The notes: generated from the letters alone by a model not told the origin. DNA of 33,091 bases from Vulcanimicrobiota bacterium (GCA_027364935.1 DAHXOK010000004.1:31356-64446), one strand, 5' to 3'. Counted from the stretch's first letter, positions 14,823 to 21,569 are shown. Numbers and translations are program-made.

Positions 14823-15461
14823 TTACGTCCAGTACACGGCGCTGGCACTTTTGTTGACGCGGCTGTTTATGCCGCCATAGCATTCTGTGACGAGTTGCTG
14901 CGCGAGATCGGCGTGTTCGTCTTCAAAGCGCTTCCACCGCTGGGCGCAGCCTGATGCAATGGCAGCGATCTCGGCTTGCTGCTCGGGTACCGGGCGCATT
15001 TTCGGTAGGCCCGTGAATGCCGTGCCGATACCGTCGCCCGCTGCTACCAGGAGCCCGGCAGCCGAGGCCTCTTTGAATGCGGTCTGCACGACCTGTTTCC
15101 ATGGGCTAGGCGAGGACTTGCCGAGACACGCATAAACGGCATCGCGCACGCTCTTGCCGTCGCGGACCGCGGCGAGCAGCGAGGCGCAGCCGCTCACCGG
15201 TGTCGTCTCACGCTTCTTCTGGATCAACGCCTGATTCTTCGTACCGAAGAGCGCTTTGCGATTCGTCAGGGTGATGTCGACGGCTCCGTCATCCAATAGA
15301 CAGAGAAACGCGTAGGCAAACATCTTCGCGCACACGTCGCTGAAGTTGACCTTTGCATCGGTAACGGGTGCGCGAATAGCGTTCATCGCGCCGCCCGGTT
15401 TTGCAATTTGATCCGCCGCTAAGAAGGCGGCTATAAATGGAGATATGGTTGTACCGGCCAT
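14823..15461 (-). CDS. Hypothetical protein, 212 residues
   Basis: I cannot assign a family. It begins MAGTTISPFIAAFLAADQIA, with mildly hydrophobic segments at 1-20 and 45-58 (AKMFAYAFLCLLDDGAVDI) but no clear signal peptide. It is alpha-helical, with six cysteines spread along the chain (C44, C54 and others in GCASLL, YACLG, SGCAQRW, ECYGG). The region LCLLDDGAVDITLTNRKALFG and later FKEASAAGLL recall phosphoinositide-binding GPP34-like proteins only faintly; I would not rely on that. ATG at 15461 has an AGGAG ribosome-binding site 8 bases upstream. It lies 17 bases after the solo LuxR-type HTH gene and 89 bases before the AfsR-like regulator, so co-transcription is likely. Confidence 0.7.
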   Translation of the reverse strand: MAGTTISPFIAAFLAADQIAKPGGAMNAIRAPVTDAKVNFSDVCAKMFAYAFLCLLDDGAVDITLTNRKALFGTKNQALIQKKRETTPVSGCASLLAAVRDGKSVRDAVYACLGKSSPSPWKQVVQTAFKEASAAGLLVAAGDGIGTAFTGLPKMRPVPEQQAEIAAIASGCAQRWKRFEDEHADLAQQLVTECYGGINSRVNKSASAVYWT

Positions 15462-15478
15462 GCGTTCTTCTCCTAGCT

Positions 15479-15673
15479 TTAGCTTGGTCTGGGATCATCC
15501 GGCGCGATCGCTGCCAGGGCCGCGCGTGATTCGACGTCAAGTTTTGCAAAGATAACCTGTAGGCGATTTTCAACCGTGCGCAAGCTCACCCCCAAAGCGA
15601 CCGCAATGTCGAGGTTCGACTTGCCGTCGGCAACCATGCGTGCCAACTCGCGTTCGGCGTGGGTAAGGTCCAC
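15479..15673 (-). CDS. Solo LuxR-type helix-turn-helix protein, 64 residues
   Basis: A single GerE/LuxR-type DNA-binding domain with no sensor or receiver. The sequence follows the family throughout: LTHAERELARMVADGKSNLDIAVALGVSLRTVENRLQVIFAKLDVESRAALAAI, i.e. L-T-x2-E, S-N-x2-I-A, S-x-R-T-V-E-N and K-L-x-V-x-S-R-A. The usual His after V-E is Asn-Arg here. The GTG start sits 9 bases after the stop of the lipoprotein gene and lacks its own strong ribosome-binding site, so it is probably coupled. Stand-alone domains of this size resemble GerE of Bacillus. Its partner and target are unknown; the 212-residue protein downstream could modulate it. Confidence 0.85.
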   Translation of the reverse strand: MDLTHAERELARMVADGKSNLDIAVALGVSLRTVENRLQVIFAKLDVESRAALAAIAPDDPRPS

Positions 15674-15682
15674 GACGCACGG

Positions 15683-16585
15683 TTAGAAGTAGGTGAGACC
15701 AAACGCGCCGTTCAAACCGTTCGTTATCGATTTGGTGGGTGTGCTGGTCTTCGAGAACGGCGGCGCGAACTCGTCGATCTTGTCGTGGCCCTGTTCGGTG
15801 ACGTAGAGGTTGCCCCGAGTATCGACGGTCAGTCCTAGTGGTGCCGTCGTCGTGAAGGTCACACTCGGCACGTTGCCGGCCAGCGGCAGATTATAGACGA
15901 GGATCGTGTTGTTTCTCGTATCGGCGACGAGAAGTTGGGAGCCTGAGACGGCAAGTCCATGCAATCCGGGGTTCGTGTCGGGAACGGTAATCGAGGTGCC
16001 CAAGGTCGTATACGGCGGTGCGTACATCACGACCGTCCCGCTGCTATCGGCATTGGAGATGAACATGTCGCCGCCGGAGTCGAAGGCGATTCCGTACGAG
16101 TCGGTGACGCCGTTGGTCAGGCCGTTCGACTCGGTGGTGCTGTTGGTGAACGGCGGCACGTACTCGACGACGACGGCGTTTTGCGAAGTTGCCCAAAGAT
16201 TGCCGTTGGGATCGAAGGCCATGAAGCCGGCCGCCGAAGTTCCAAAAGTCGCGACCGGCACGCTCGTGTTGGTCAATGGCCAGGAAAACGCAGTAACGCT
16301 GCCCGTGATTCGATCGGTCACGACGTACTTGCTGTTTGCGGCGATGCCGACAGGCGCCGCGTCGGTAGTCACAATTCCCGCCGTCGGACTGCTCAAATCC
16401 GTGTCGTATGCGGTCACGTCGTTTCCGGAATAGTTCGCGACGAATAAGCGGCAGAAGAGCGGCTCGGGCGGACACACGTGGCCGAGCGCCGCACTGGTGG
16501 TTATGGGGCCTTTGCAAGCGCCGAGCGCGACGAGGCCCGTTGCCGCCATGGCGCAGAGTGTAGCGATACGAAGGTTGAGTTTCAT
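15683..16585 (-). CDS. NHL-like beta-propeller lipoprotein, 300 residues
   Basis: An exported lipoprotein with a beta-propeller. The signal peptide ends in the lipobox LGAC with lipidated Cys24 (VALGACKG). The rest repeats a motif of about 40-45 residues of the NHL/SMP-30 type: FVANYSGNDVTAYDTDL, GFMAFDPNGNLWATSQNAVVVEYVPP, YGIAFDSGGDMFISNADSSGTVVMYAPP, GLAVSGSQLLVADTRNNTILVYNLP and GLTVDTRGNLYVTEQGHDKIDEFAPP. Such propellers bind ligands or other proteins at the cell surface. I chose ATG 16585 because AAGGGA precedes it and the longer frame to 16687 would translate the promoter. The promoter carries the TCGGACG direct repeat. It heads the series leading to the LuxR-type and AfsR-like genes. 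Confidence 0.87.
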   Translation of the reverse strand: MKLNLRIATLCAMAATGLVALGACKGPITTSAALGHVCPPEPLFCRLFVANYSGNDVTAYDTDLSSPTAGIVTTDAAPVGIAANSKYVVTDRITGSVTAFSWPLTNTSVPVATFGTSAAGFMAFDPNGNLWATSQNAVVVEYVPPFTNSTTESNGLTNGVTDSYGIAFDSGGDMFISNADSSGTVVMYAPPYTTLGTSITVPDTNPGLHGLAVSGSQLLVADTRNNTILVYNLPLAGNVPSVTFTTTAPLGLTVDTRGNLYVTEQGHDKIDEFAPPFSKTSTPTKSITNGLNGAFGLTYF

Positions 16586-16613
16586 GATGAATCCCTTGTG
16601 GAGAGTTGGGACC

Positions 16614-16647
16614 ATCCTACGGAACCAGGCGTCCGATTTTCGTCCGA
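16614..16647 (-). promoter_or_regulatory. SARP-like promoter copy 1 (lipoprotein gene)
   Basis: Minus strand: TCGGACG (16647-16641), AAAA, TCGGACG (16636-16630), 10 bases, then TAGGAT (16619-16614) as -10. There is no consensus -35; the heptamer pair takes its place. The start codon at 16585 follows after a short leader with AAGGGA. Upstream (16649-16676) sequence is also shared with copy 2, so the copies arose by duplication. Confidence 0.72.
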
Positions 16648-16676
16648 TGTCCCAGCGCGACGGGCCTGCCTGCGAG

Positions 16677-16733
16677 TCAAGCCCCAAATCTACCGCAATT
16701 TCGGTTCATCGTACGTTGAAGGTAGAGTTTCAT
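16677..16733 (-). pseudogene. 18-codon relic ORF behind an intact promoter copy
   Basis: ATG at 16733 opens MKLYLQRTMNRNCGRFGA and stops at TGA 16677. The upstream sequence matches the leader and promoter of the lipoprotein gene, including GAGGG ahead of the ATG, and the first codons (MKL) match those of the lipoprotein, but no signal peptide or domain follows. I read it as the stump of a third gene of this exported family; a genuine mini-peptide or small RNA is the alternative. Confidence 0.45.
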
Positions 16734-16764
16734 CGGTAAGAGTCCCTCGCGGAAAGTTGAGACC

Positions 16765-16798
16765 ATCCTATGAAATGAGGCGTCCGATCTTCGTCCGG
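16765..16798 (-). promoter_or_regulatory. SARP-like promoter copy 3 (in front of the relic ORF)
   Basis: Minus strand: CCGGACG (16798-16792), AAGA, TCGGACG (16787-16781), 10 bases, then TAGGAT (16770-16765). One base of the distal heptamer and one of the spacer differ from copies 1 and 2. The repeat begins one base after the stop codon of the secreted-protein gene. Confidence 0.68.
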
Positions 16799-16799
16799 C

Positions 16800-17180
16800 T
16801 CATTGTCTGCTGTTGCGCCCGCACTTGAAGGTTACGTCGAAGCCGCGCTTTTCGAACGGCCCCGAATCGGTCTTGGACTTCAGATAGAGCGCACCGCCCT
16901 TGTAGAGCCCCAGAAAGTCGTCGTCACCGCCGCTAAGGAAATGCACGATGTTGTGTGAGTCGATCGAATAGCGTCCGGGCGCGTACGGCTTGCGAGCATC
17001 GCCGAGGGCGTACGTTCCATCGGGATGGAACAGGATGTTTTGAAACCAGTTGACTTGCGCGCCGTACGCCAGACAGGTCCACTGCCCGGAGAGTGCCGGC
17101 GCGGCGGCTACGGGCGCCTTGGCGAAGAGGCCCGAGGCCGCGATCCCGAGCAGCACCGCGAGACGGAAGTAGGATTTCAT
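16800..17180 (-). CDS. Small secreted protein, 126 residues
   Basis: Function unknown. A signal peptide covers residues 1-27 (MKSYFRLAVLLGIAASGLFA then KAPVAAA, cleavage after AAA). The mature part is a compact beta-rich domain of about 100 residues: SGQWTCLAYG, NILFHPDGTYALGD, PGRYSIDSHNIVHFLSGGDDDFLGLYKGGALYLKSK and FDVTFKCG. Two cysteines, one near each end (WTC and FKC), could form a disulfide that ties the first and last strands, a lipocalin-like or small-barrel arrangement. ATG 17180 has AAGGA about 8 bases upstream. It is driven by promoter copy 2 and is probably a target of the AfsR-like regulator. Confidence 0.82.
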   Translation of the reverse strand: MKSYFRLAVLLGIAASGLFAKAPVAAAPALSGQWTCLAYGAQVNWFQNILFHPDGTYALGDARKPYAPGRYSIDSHNIVHFLSGGDDDFLGLYKGGALYLKSKTDSGPFEKRGFDVTFKCGRNSRQ

Positions 17181-17209
17181 GTTGGGTGTCCTTGTGGAGA
17201 GATGGCATC

Positions 17210-17242
17210 ATGCTAGCGGGCGGACGTCCGATTTTCGTCCGA
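17210..17242 (-). promoter_or_regulatory. SARP-like promoter copy 2 (secreted-protein gene)
   Basis: Minus strand: TCGGACG (17242-17236), AAAA, TCGGACG (17231-17225), 9 bases, then TAGCAT (17215-17210). The 18-base repeat block is identical to copy 1. The CCCAGCGCGA-GG-CCTGCC block next to it is also shared with copy 1. Confidence 0.72.
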
Positions 17243-17508
17243 CGGCCCAGCGCGAGGGCAGCCTGCCCGCGCGAACCCTTTACACCGGTGGCGCAGGGGG
17301 GTATGATTGCGCGGAACCTGCGGGGAACCGTGGGTCGAACGGTCTTGGGGAAGGTGCGCCCTTTCGCGCCATCGCGACGAGTCGCCCGTGCACCGGAACG
17401 CGCCGGCAAGAGCTCGTCGATAGGTCGGGGACGTGACTGCACTGCAGGCGCCAGCCGACGAAGTCCGGAGGTGGGATCCCCCGAAGGGGCACGAGGAGAG
17501 ACCATAAA
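17243..17508. other. Non-coding region with a possible structured speD leader
   Basis: No gene is visible in these 266 bases. The left part belongs to the upstream side of the SARP-like promoter. The right part precedes speD and can fold: GTCGG (17424-17428) with CCGAC (17455-17459), and the adjoining GGAC (17429-17432) with GTCC (17463-17466), which together make an H-type pseudoknot. A hairpin follows, CCCC-cgaa-GGGG flanked by GTG/CAC (17471-17492), directly before the AGGAG ribosome-binding site. It matches no riboswitch consensus I know. I see no clear promoter for speD here. Confidence 0.35.
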
Positions 17509-17922
17509 TTGAAGGCACTCGGTACCCATATCGTCTGTGAGCTCTCGGGGTGCGATCCGGAGGTACTCACGGATGTAGACGCGGTCCGCGACATGATGAT
17601 CGGCGCGGCGAAGGCCGCTAACGCGACCGTCATGGAGGTAGCTTTTCACCGCTTTGAACCTCAAGGCGTTTCAGGCGTCGTGGTTTTGGCGGAATCGCAC
17701 ATTTCGATTCACACGTGGCCCGAGCTCGGTTATGCGGCCATGGATTTCTATACCTGTGGCGATCATACCGACCCATGGCTTGCCTGCGAGCACGCGGCCA
17801 AAGCGCTGCGCGCACAGAGCACGATCACCTCGGAGGTCAAGCGCGGCGTGCTGCAGTCGGCGGACCGGCGTTTCACGCACGTCCTCACGCGCGACCACGA
17901 CACGCGCGTCCTCTCGGCTTAG
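17509..17922 (+). CDS. speD: S-adenosylmethionine decarboxylase proenzyme
   Basis: SpeD makes decarboxylated S-adenosylmethionine, the aminopropyl donor for polyamine synthesis. The 137-residue proenzyme cleaves itself before Ser63 (LAESHISIHTWPE) to form the pyruvoyl cofactor; His68 and Cys83 (DFYTCGDH) are the other catalytic residues. It is of the short bacterial/archaeal class. TTG at 17509 starts MKALGTHIVCELSGCD, the family N-terminus, with AGGAG 10 bases upstream. It heads the plus-strand array that runs to gcvPB. The reading frame of speE begins within 21 bases of its stop, one frame back. Confidence 0.93.
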   Translation: MKALGTHIVCELSGCDPEVLTDVDAVRDMMIGAAKAANATVMEVAFHRFEPQGVSGVVVLAESHISIHTWPELGYAAMDFYTCGDHTDPWLACEHAAKALRAQSTITSEVKRGVLQSADRRFTHVLTRDHDTRVLSA

Positions 17923-17942
17923 AGACTCGGACCTCGCCAAAG

Positions 17943-18821
17943 ACTGAGTACTGGAACTGGTACGTCGAGCAGTTTGCGCCGACGGAACAGCACCATCATG
18001 CCGTCGAGCGCGTGCTCTATAGCGGGCGCTCGGAGTTTCAACAGGTCGCCGTCATCGAGACGCCGGTCTTTGGGAAGATGCTCGTGCTCGACGGCGACAC
18101 GCAAAGCGCGCAACGCGACGAGCGCATCTACCACGAGGCGCTCGTCCATCCGGCGTTGGCCGCCACGGCAGACCGTTCCGACGTCTTGATCTTGGGCGGC
18201 GGGGAGGGAGCGACGCTGCGCGAGGCCCTTCGGCGCGACGACGTGCGGCGCTGCACGATGGTCGACATCGACGGACTGGTCGTCGAGCTGTGCAAGCAGT
18301 ATTTGCCGGAATGGTCGGCCGGCGCCTTCGACGATTCGCGCGCGCGCGTGATCGTCGGCGACGCGCTCGCGTTTCTCCGCGAAGATCGTAACGCGTACGG
18401 CGCAATTCTCTCGGATCTCACGGAACCGCTCGCAGACTCGCCGAGTCATCCGCTCTTCAACGACGGCGTCTTCGCCTCGATCAAATCGCACCTCGCGCCG
18501 GGTGGCGTCTACGGGCTGCAAGCCTCGACGGGATCGGTGCACAACGCCGCGTTGCACTGCAAAATGGCGCGGACGCTGCGCCGCCACTTTCGTTTCGTGG
18601 CGTCGTATTTCACGCACGTTCCAGCCTTCGACACCGACTGGGCGTTTCTCGCTTGCAGCGATGCGGTCGACGTCGCGCGGCTCGATCCGCTCGTCGTGGA
18701 CGCGTATTGCGGCCAGCTGCGCGGCCCAAGTCTGTTCTACGACGGCGAAACGCATCGCCGGATTTTCTCGTTGCCGTTGTACTTGCGCCGCATGCTCGCC
18801 GAGGAAGGTGACGTTTTTTGA
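17943..18821 (+). CDS. speE: Aminopropyltransferase SpeE (spermidine-synthase family), start unclear
   Basis: It transfers the aminopropyl group made by SpeD to a diamine. The protein resembles Thermus-type enzymes (FQQVAVIETPVFGKMLVLDGDTQSAQRDERIYHEALVHPAL, LGGGEGATLREAL, MVDIDGLVVELCKQYLPEW, GAFDDSRARVIVGDA), so agmatine as well as putrescine is a possible substrate. The usual D-x-T-D-P acid motif reads DLTEP. Similarity begins at TEYWNWYVEQFAPTE (17943), but no ATG, GTG or TTG lies in frame between an ATG at 17775, deep inside speD, and a GTG at 18012, which would remove conserved residues. The coordinates mark the first homologous codon. A fusion to SpeD by a -1 shift, a rare start or a sequencing slip are the options. 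Confidence 0.85.
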   Translation, partial: TEYWNWYVEQFAPTEQHHHAVERVLYSGRSEFQQVAVIETPVFGKMLVLDGDTQSAQRDERIYHEALVHPALAATADRSDVLILGGGEGATLREALRRDDVRRCTMVDIDGLVVELCKQYLPEWSAGAFDDSRARVIVGDALAFLREDRNAYGAILSDLTEPLADSPSHPLFNDGVFASIKSHLAPGGVYGLQASTGSVHNAALHCKMARTLRRHFRFVASYFTHVPAFDTDWAFLACSDAVDVARLDPLVVDAYCGQLRGPSLFYDGETHRRIFSLPLYLRRMLAEEGDVF

Positions 18822-19615
18822 GCGACCGCTTTCGCGACAAGACGATCGTCGTCACCGGCGGCGGGAGCGGTTTAGGCCGGGCGATGGCGTTGGCGTTCGC
18901 TGCGCAAGGCGCGCGCGTCTGCGTCATCGGGCGGCGTCAAGAGAGGCTCGACGAGACGGCTGCGCTCGGGCCGAGCGGTAGCATCTTCGGACTTTCCGCC
19001 GACGTGCGCGACGCGCAACGCGTCGAAGCGGCCATGCACGAGATCGTCGAGCGCACCGGAAGCATCGACGCGCTCGTGAACAATGCCGCCGGGAACTTCG
19101 TCGTGCCTTCGGAACGGTTGTCGCCGAACGGCTTCAAGAGCGTCGTCGACATCGTGTTGCTCGGGACGTTCCACTGCACGCGTTTCGCCTTCGACGCATT
19201 GCGCGCGAGCCGGGGATCGATTCTCAACATCGTCGCGAGCTACGCATGGAGCGGTGAGCCCGGCGTGCTGCATTCGGCGAGCGCCAAAGCCGGAGTTCTC
19301 GCGATGACGCGCACGCTCGCGGCAGAGTGGGGCCGATACGGAATTCGCGCCAACGCGATCGCTCCCGGCCCCATTCACACCGAGGGCACCGACAAGAATC
19401 TCTGGTCGGTGGCGGATCCGTCATCGAGCTCGGGACAGACGATAGAAGAGAAGGTACGGGCGCAGATACCGCTCGGTCGCCTCGGTCGCCCCGAGGACGT
19501 CGCAACCGCCGCGCTCTGGCTGTGTTCGGACGAGGCATCGTGGGTGAGCGGCGCGACGCTCAGCGTGGACGGCGCGCACTGGTTGCACGGCGGAACGCTC
19601 GACTTCCTGAGATGA
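18818..19615 (+). CDS. fadH: 2,4-dienoyl-CoA reductase-like SDR
   Basis: A 265-residue short-chain dehydrogenase/reductase. Cofactor site TGGGSGLGRA, then IGRRQERLDE. NNAAGNFVVPSERLSPNGFKSVVDI is the signature of NADPH-dependent 2,4-dienoyl-CoA reductases, as is HSASAKAGVLAMTRTLAAEWGRYGIRANAIAPGPI, where the classic SDR Tyr four residues before Lys is Ser, as in mitochondrial DECR and Bacillus FadH. It reduces dienoyl-CoA intermediates when unsaturated fatty acids are degraded. The C-terminal signature GASWVSG-type (EASWVSGATLSVDGAHWLHG) is intact. TTG at 18818 overlaps the speE stop (TTGA). The next gene, an acyl-CoA thioesterase, fits fatty-acid metabolism. Confidence 0.85.
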   Translation: MSDRFRDKTIVVTGGGSGLGRAMALAFAAQGARVCVIGRRQERLDETAALGPSGSIFGLSADVRDAQRVEAAMHEIVERTGSIDALVNNAAGNFVVPSERLSPNGFKSVVDIVLLGTFHCTRFAFDALRASRGSILNIVASYAWSGEPGVLHSASAKAGVLAMTRTLAAEWGRYGIRANAIAPGPIHTEGTDKNLWSVADPSSSSGQTIEEKVRAQIPLGRLGRPEDVATAALWLCSDEASWVSGATLSVDGAHWLHGGTLDFLR

Positions 19616-19653
19616 CAATGAGTTCGCGCCCCGGCGATGAAGGGTCGCGTGCG

Positions 19654-20085
19654 ATGAAGATCGACCAGGACCACGCGGTGCGACAATGGGAGAAGCAGAA
19701 GAGCCATTTCGTCGCATTGCTCGACCTCAAGCTCGAGCAGGTCGAGCACGGCAAGGCCGTCATGCGCATGCCGTGGCGCGCGGAGATCTCCAACGGGACG
19801 GGCGCGATCCACGGCGGTGCGATCGTGAGCCTGTGCGACACCAGCTTCTACATCGCGCTGGCATCGCTCTACGGTCGGGACCAAGACACGACGACGGTCG
19901 CGCTCCAGTGCAACTTTCTCGCCCCGGCTCTTCCGCCGCACGATCTCGTTGCCGAGGCGACGGTGCTGCGCGCCGGAAGACGCATATGCTACGGTGAAGT
20001 GCAGGTGCGAAGCGGCGAGACGCTGGTCGCGCACGCGACGTTGAACTTCCTCAATACCTATCCCAAAGAGAAGCCGAAGCCATGA
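19654..20085 (+). CDS. PaaI-type hotdog thioesterase
   Basis: A hotdog-fold acyl-CoA thioesterase of 143 residues. Family features are ISNGTGAIHGGAIVSLCDTSFYIAL (HGG loop and catalytic-face helix; the Asp of LCD sits where PaaI-like enzymes have their catalytic acid), then TVALQCNFLAPALPPHDLVAEATVLRAGRRICYGEVQVRSGETLVAHATLNF. I chose ATG 19654 because GAAGGG lies 8 bases upstream; the ATG at 19612, which overlaps the fadH stop (ATGA), gives a 14-residue extension and cannot be excluded. Its stop overlaps the gcvT start (ATGA at 20082). Substrates are typically aryl- or medium-chain acyl-CoA. Confidence 0.85.
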   Translation: MKIDQDHAVRQWEKQKSHFVALLDLKLEQVEHGKAVMRMPWRAEISNGTGAIHGGAIVSLCDTSFYIALASLYGRDQDTTTVALQCNFLAPALPPHDLVAEATVLRAGRRICYGEVQVRSGETLVAHATLNFLNTYPKEKPKP

Positions 20086-21182
20086 ATCAGGCAGCGCGGC
20101 GAACCGCGCTCTACGACGAGCACGTCAAGATCGGTGCGCGGATGGTCGAGTTCGGCGGCTTCGAGATGCCGGTGCAGTACACGAGCGTGCTCAAGGAACA
20201 CGATGCGGTCAGACACCGCGCCGGGCTCTTCGACCTTTCGCACATGGGGCAGTTTCGCTTGAGCGGCGAGCAGGTCGCTTCATGGACGGACACGCTGACG
20301 ATCAATGCCGTCGCATCGATGAAGCCGATGCAAGCGCGGTACAATATCTTCTGCAACGAGCGCGGCGGAACGCACGACGACACGATCTTCTACCGCCTCG
20401 CCGACGACCGTTGGCTCCTCGTGGTCAACGCCTCAAACGCGAGCAAAATGTGGGAGCTGCTCTCCAACCGGCCTTCCGGCGTGCGCATGGAGAACCGTCA
20501 CGGCGAAGATGCGCTCATTGCGATTCAAGGCTCGGCGTCGGTCGCGATGCTGCAGCCGCACGTCGACGGCGATCTCGCGTCGATGCGCTACTATTTTTGT
20601 GTGGAGACGGAAGTCGAAGGCATACCCGTCGTCATCGCTCGCACCGGGTATACCGGCGAGGACGGCTTCGAAATCTTCGTCGACGGCGCGTACGCCTCGA
20701 ATATCTGGAACGCGCTGTTGCGCGCGCACGCTCGGGACGGCCTCGAGCCATGCGGTCTGGGTGCGCGCGACGTGCTGCGCTTGGAAGCCGGAATGCCGCT
20801 GTACGGACACGAGCTGACCGAAGAGATCACGCCCGTGCAAGGCGGTCAAGCGTGGGCGCTCAAGCTGGCAAAGCCGGCGTTCACGGGCCGCGAGGCACTC
20901 GCCCAGCAGCTCGAACGCGACGACTACGCGCGGATCGCCGGGCTCGCCATGGCCGGGCGCGCGCCGGCGCGCGAGGGCTATCCGGTCTACGTCGGGGACC
21001 GGCGCGTTGGCGAAGTGCGTAGCGGCTCTTTCGCCCCGTCGGTAGGGGGAGGAACCAACGTCGCGACCGCATTACTCGAGCGCGATGCCGCAACCGTCGG
21101 AACCGCGGTTGCGGTCGAGATTCGTGGCACGCGGCACGACGCGCGCGTCGTTGCCACGCCGTTCTACAAGAGGAGTCGTTAA
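20082..21182 (+). CDS. gcvT: Glycine cleavage system T protein (aminomethyltransferase)
   Basis: GcvT takes the aminomethyl group from the H protein and passes it to tetrahydrofolate, releasing ammonia. The 366-residue product is of normal size. Visible landmarks are TALYDEHVKIGARMVEFGGFEMPVQY, GLFDLSHMGQFRLSG, QARYNIFCNERGGTHDDTIFYR, GYTGEDGFEIFV, LEAGMPLYGHELTEEITPVQGGQAW and the C-terminal barrel with RVGEVRSGSFAPSVG. The folate-binding Asp and active Glu/Arg regions are present. The ATG overlaps the thioesterase stop, and the TAATG junction with gcvH couples the two. It is the first gene of a complete T-H-PA-PB set. Confidence 0.96.
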   Translation: MNQAARRTALYDEHVKIGARMVEFGGFEMPVQYTSVLKEHDAVRHRAGLFDLSHMGQFRLSGEQVASWTDTLTINAVASMKPMQARYNIFCNERGGTHDDTIFYRLADDRWLLVVNASNASKMWELLSNRPSGVRMENRHGEDALIAIQGSASVAMLQPHVDGDLASMRYYFCVETEVEGIPVVIARTGYTGEDGFEIFVDGAYASNIWNALLRAHARDGLEPCGLGARDVLRLEAGMPLYGHELTEEITPVQGGQAWALKLAKPAFTGREALAQQLERDDYARIAGLAMAGRAPAREGYPVYVGDRRVGEVRSGSFAPSVGGGTNVATALLERDAATVGTAVAVEIRGTRHDARVVATPFYKRSR

Positions 21183-21562
21183 TGGCGCAGCCGGAGCAGT
21201 TGCTCTATAGCAAGGAGCACGAGTGGGTTCGCATCGAGGGCGATAGCGCCGTGATCGGTATCACCGATTACGCGCAGAACTCGCTCGGAGACATCGTATA
21301 CGTCGAGCTGCCGAAGTCAGGAAAGCAGGTCGAGCAGTTCGCAAACATCGGCGTGGTGGAGTCGGTCAAGGCCGTCTCCGATCTCTTCACGCCGATCTCC
21401 GGTGAGATCGTCGAAGTCAACTCCGTGCTCGAACGCGATCCGGCTGCGGTCAACCGCGATCCGTACGGCGAAGGCTGGTTCCTGCGTCTGAAGCTGAAGG
21501 ATGCCGGCGAAGCGGAGAAGCTCCTCTCGCTACGCGATTACGAAAAACTGATCGCGGAATAA
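21182..21562 (+). CDS. gcvH: Glycine cleavage system H protein
   Basis: The lipoyl carrier that shuttles the aminomethyl intermediate between the P, T and L proteins. It has 126 residues; the lipoylation site is Lys63 in GVVESVKAVSDLFTP. Other conserved parts are YSKEHEWVRIEGDSAVIGITDYAQNSLGDIVYVELP and the C-terminal RDPYGEGWFLRLKLKD. The start overlaps the gcvT stop. Lipoyl-attachment enzymes and the L protein (lpd) are not in this window. Confidence 0.97.
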   Translation: MAQPEQLLYSKEHEWVRIEGDSAVIGITDYAQNSLGDIVYVELPKSGKQVEQFANIGVVESVKAVSDLFTPISGEIVEVNSVLERDPAAVNRDPYGEGWFLRLKLKDAGEAEKLLSLRDYEKLIAE

Positions 21563-21569
21563 CCGAGAT

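Noticed and set aside
14734-14883. 50-residue N-terminal extension of the AfsR-like regulator
   Set aside because: It would overlap the upstream gene, has unstructured basic composition, and the SARP domain starts just after the TTG at 14733, which has a good ribosome-binding site.
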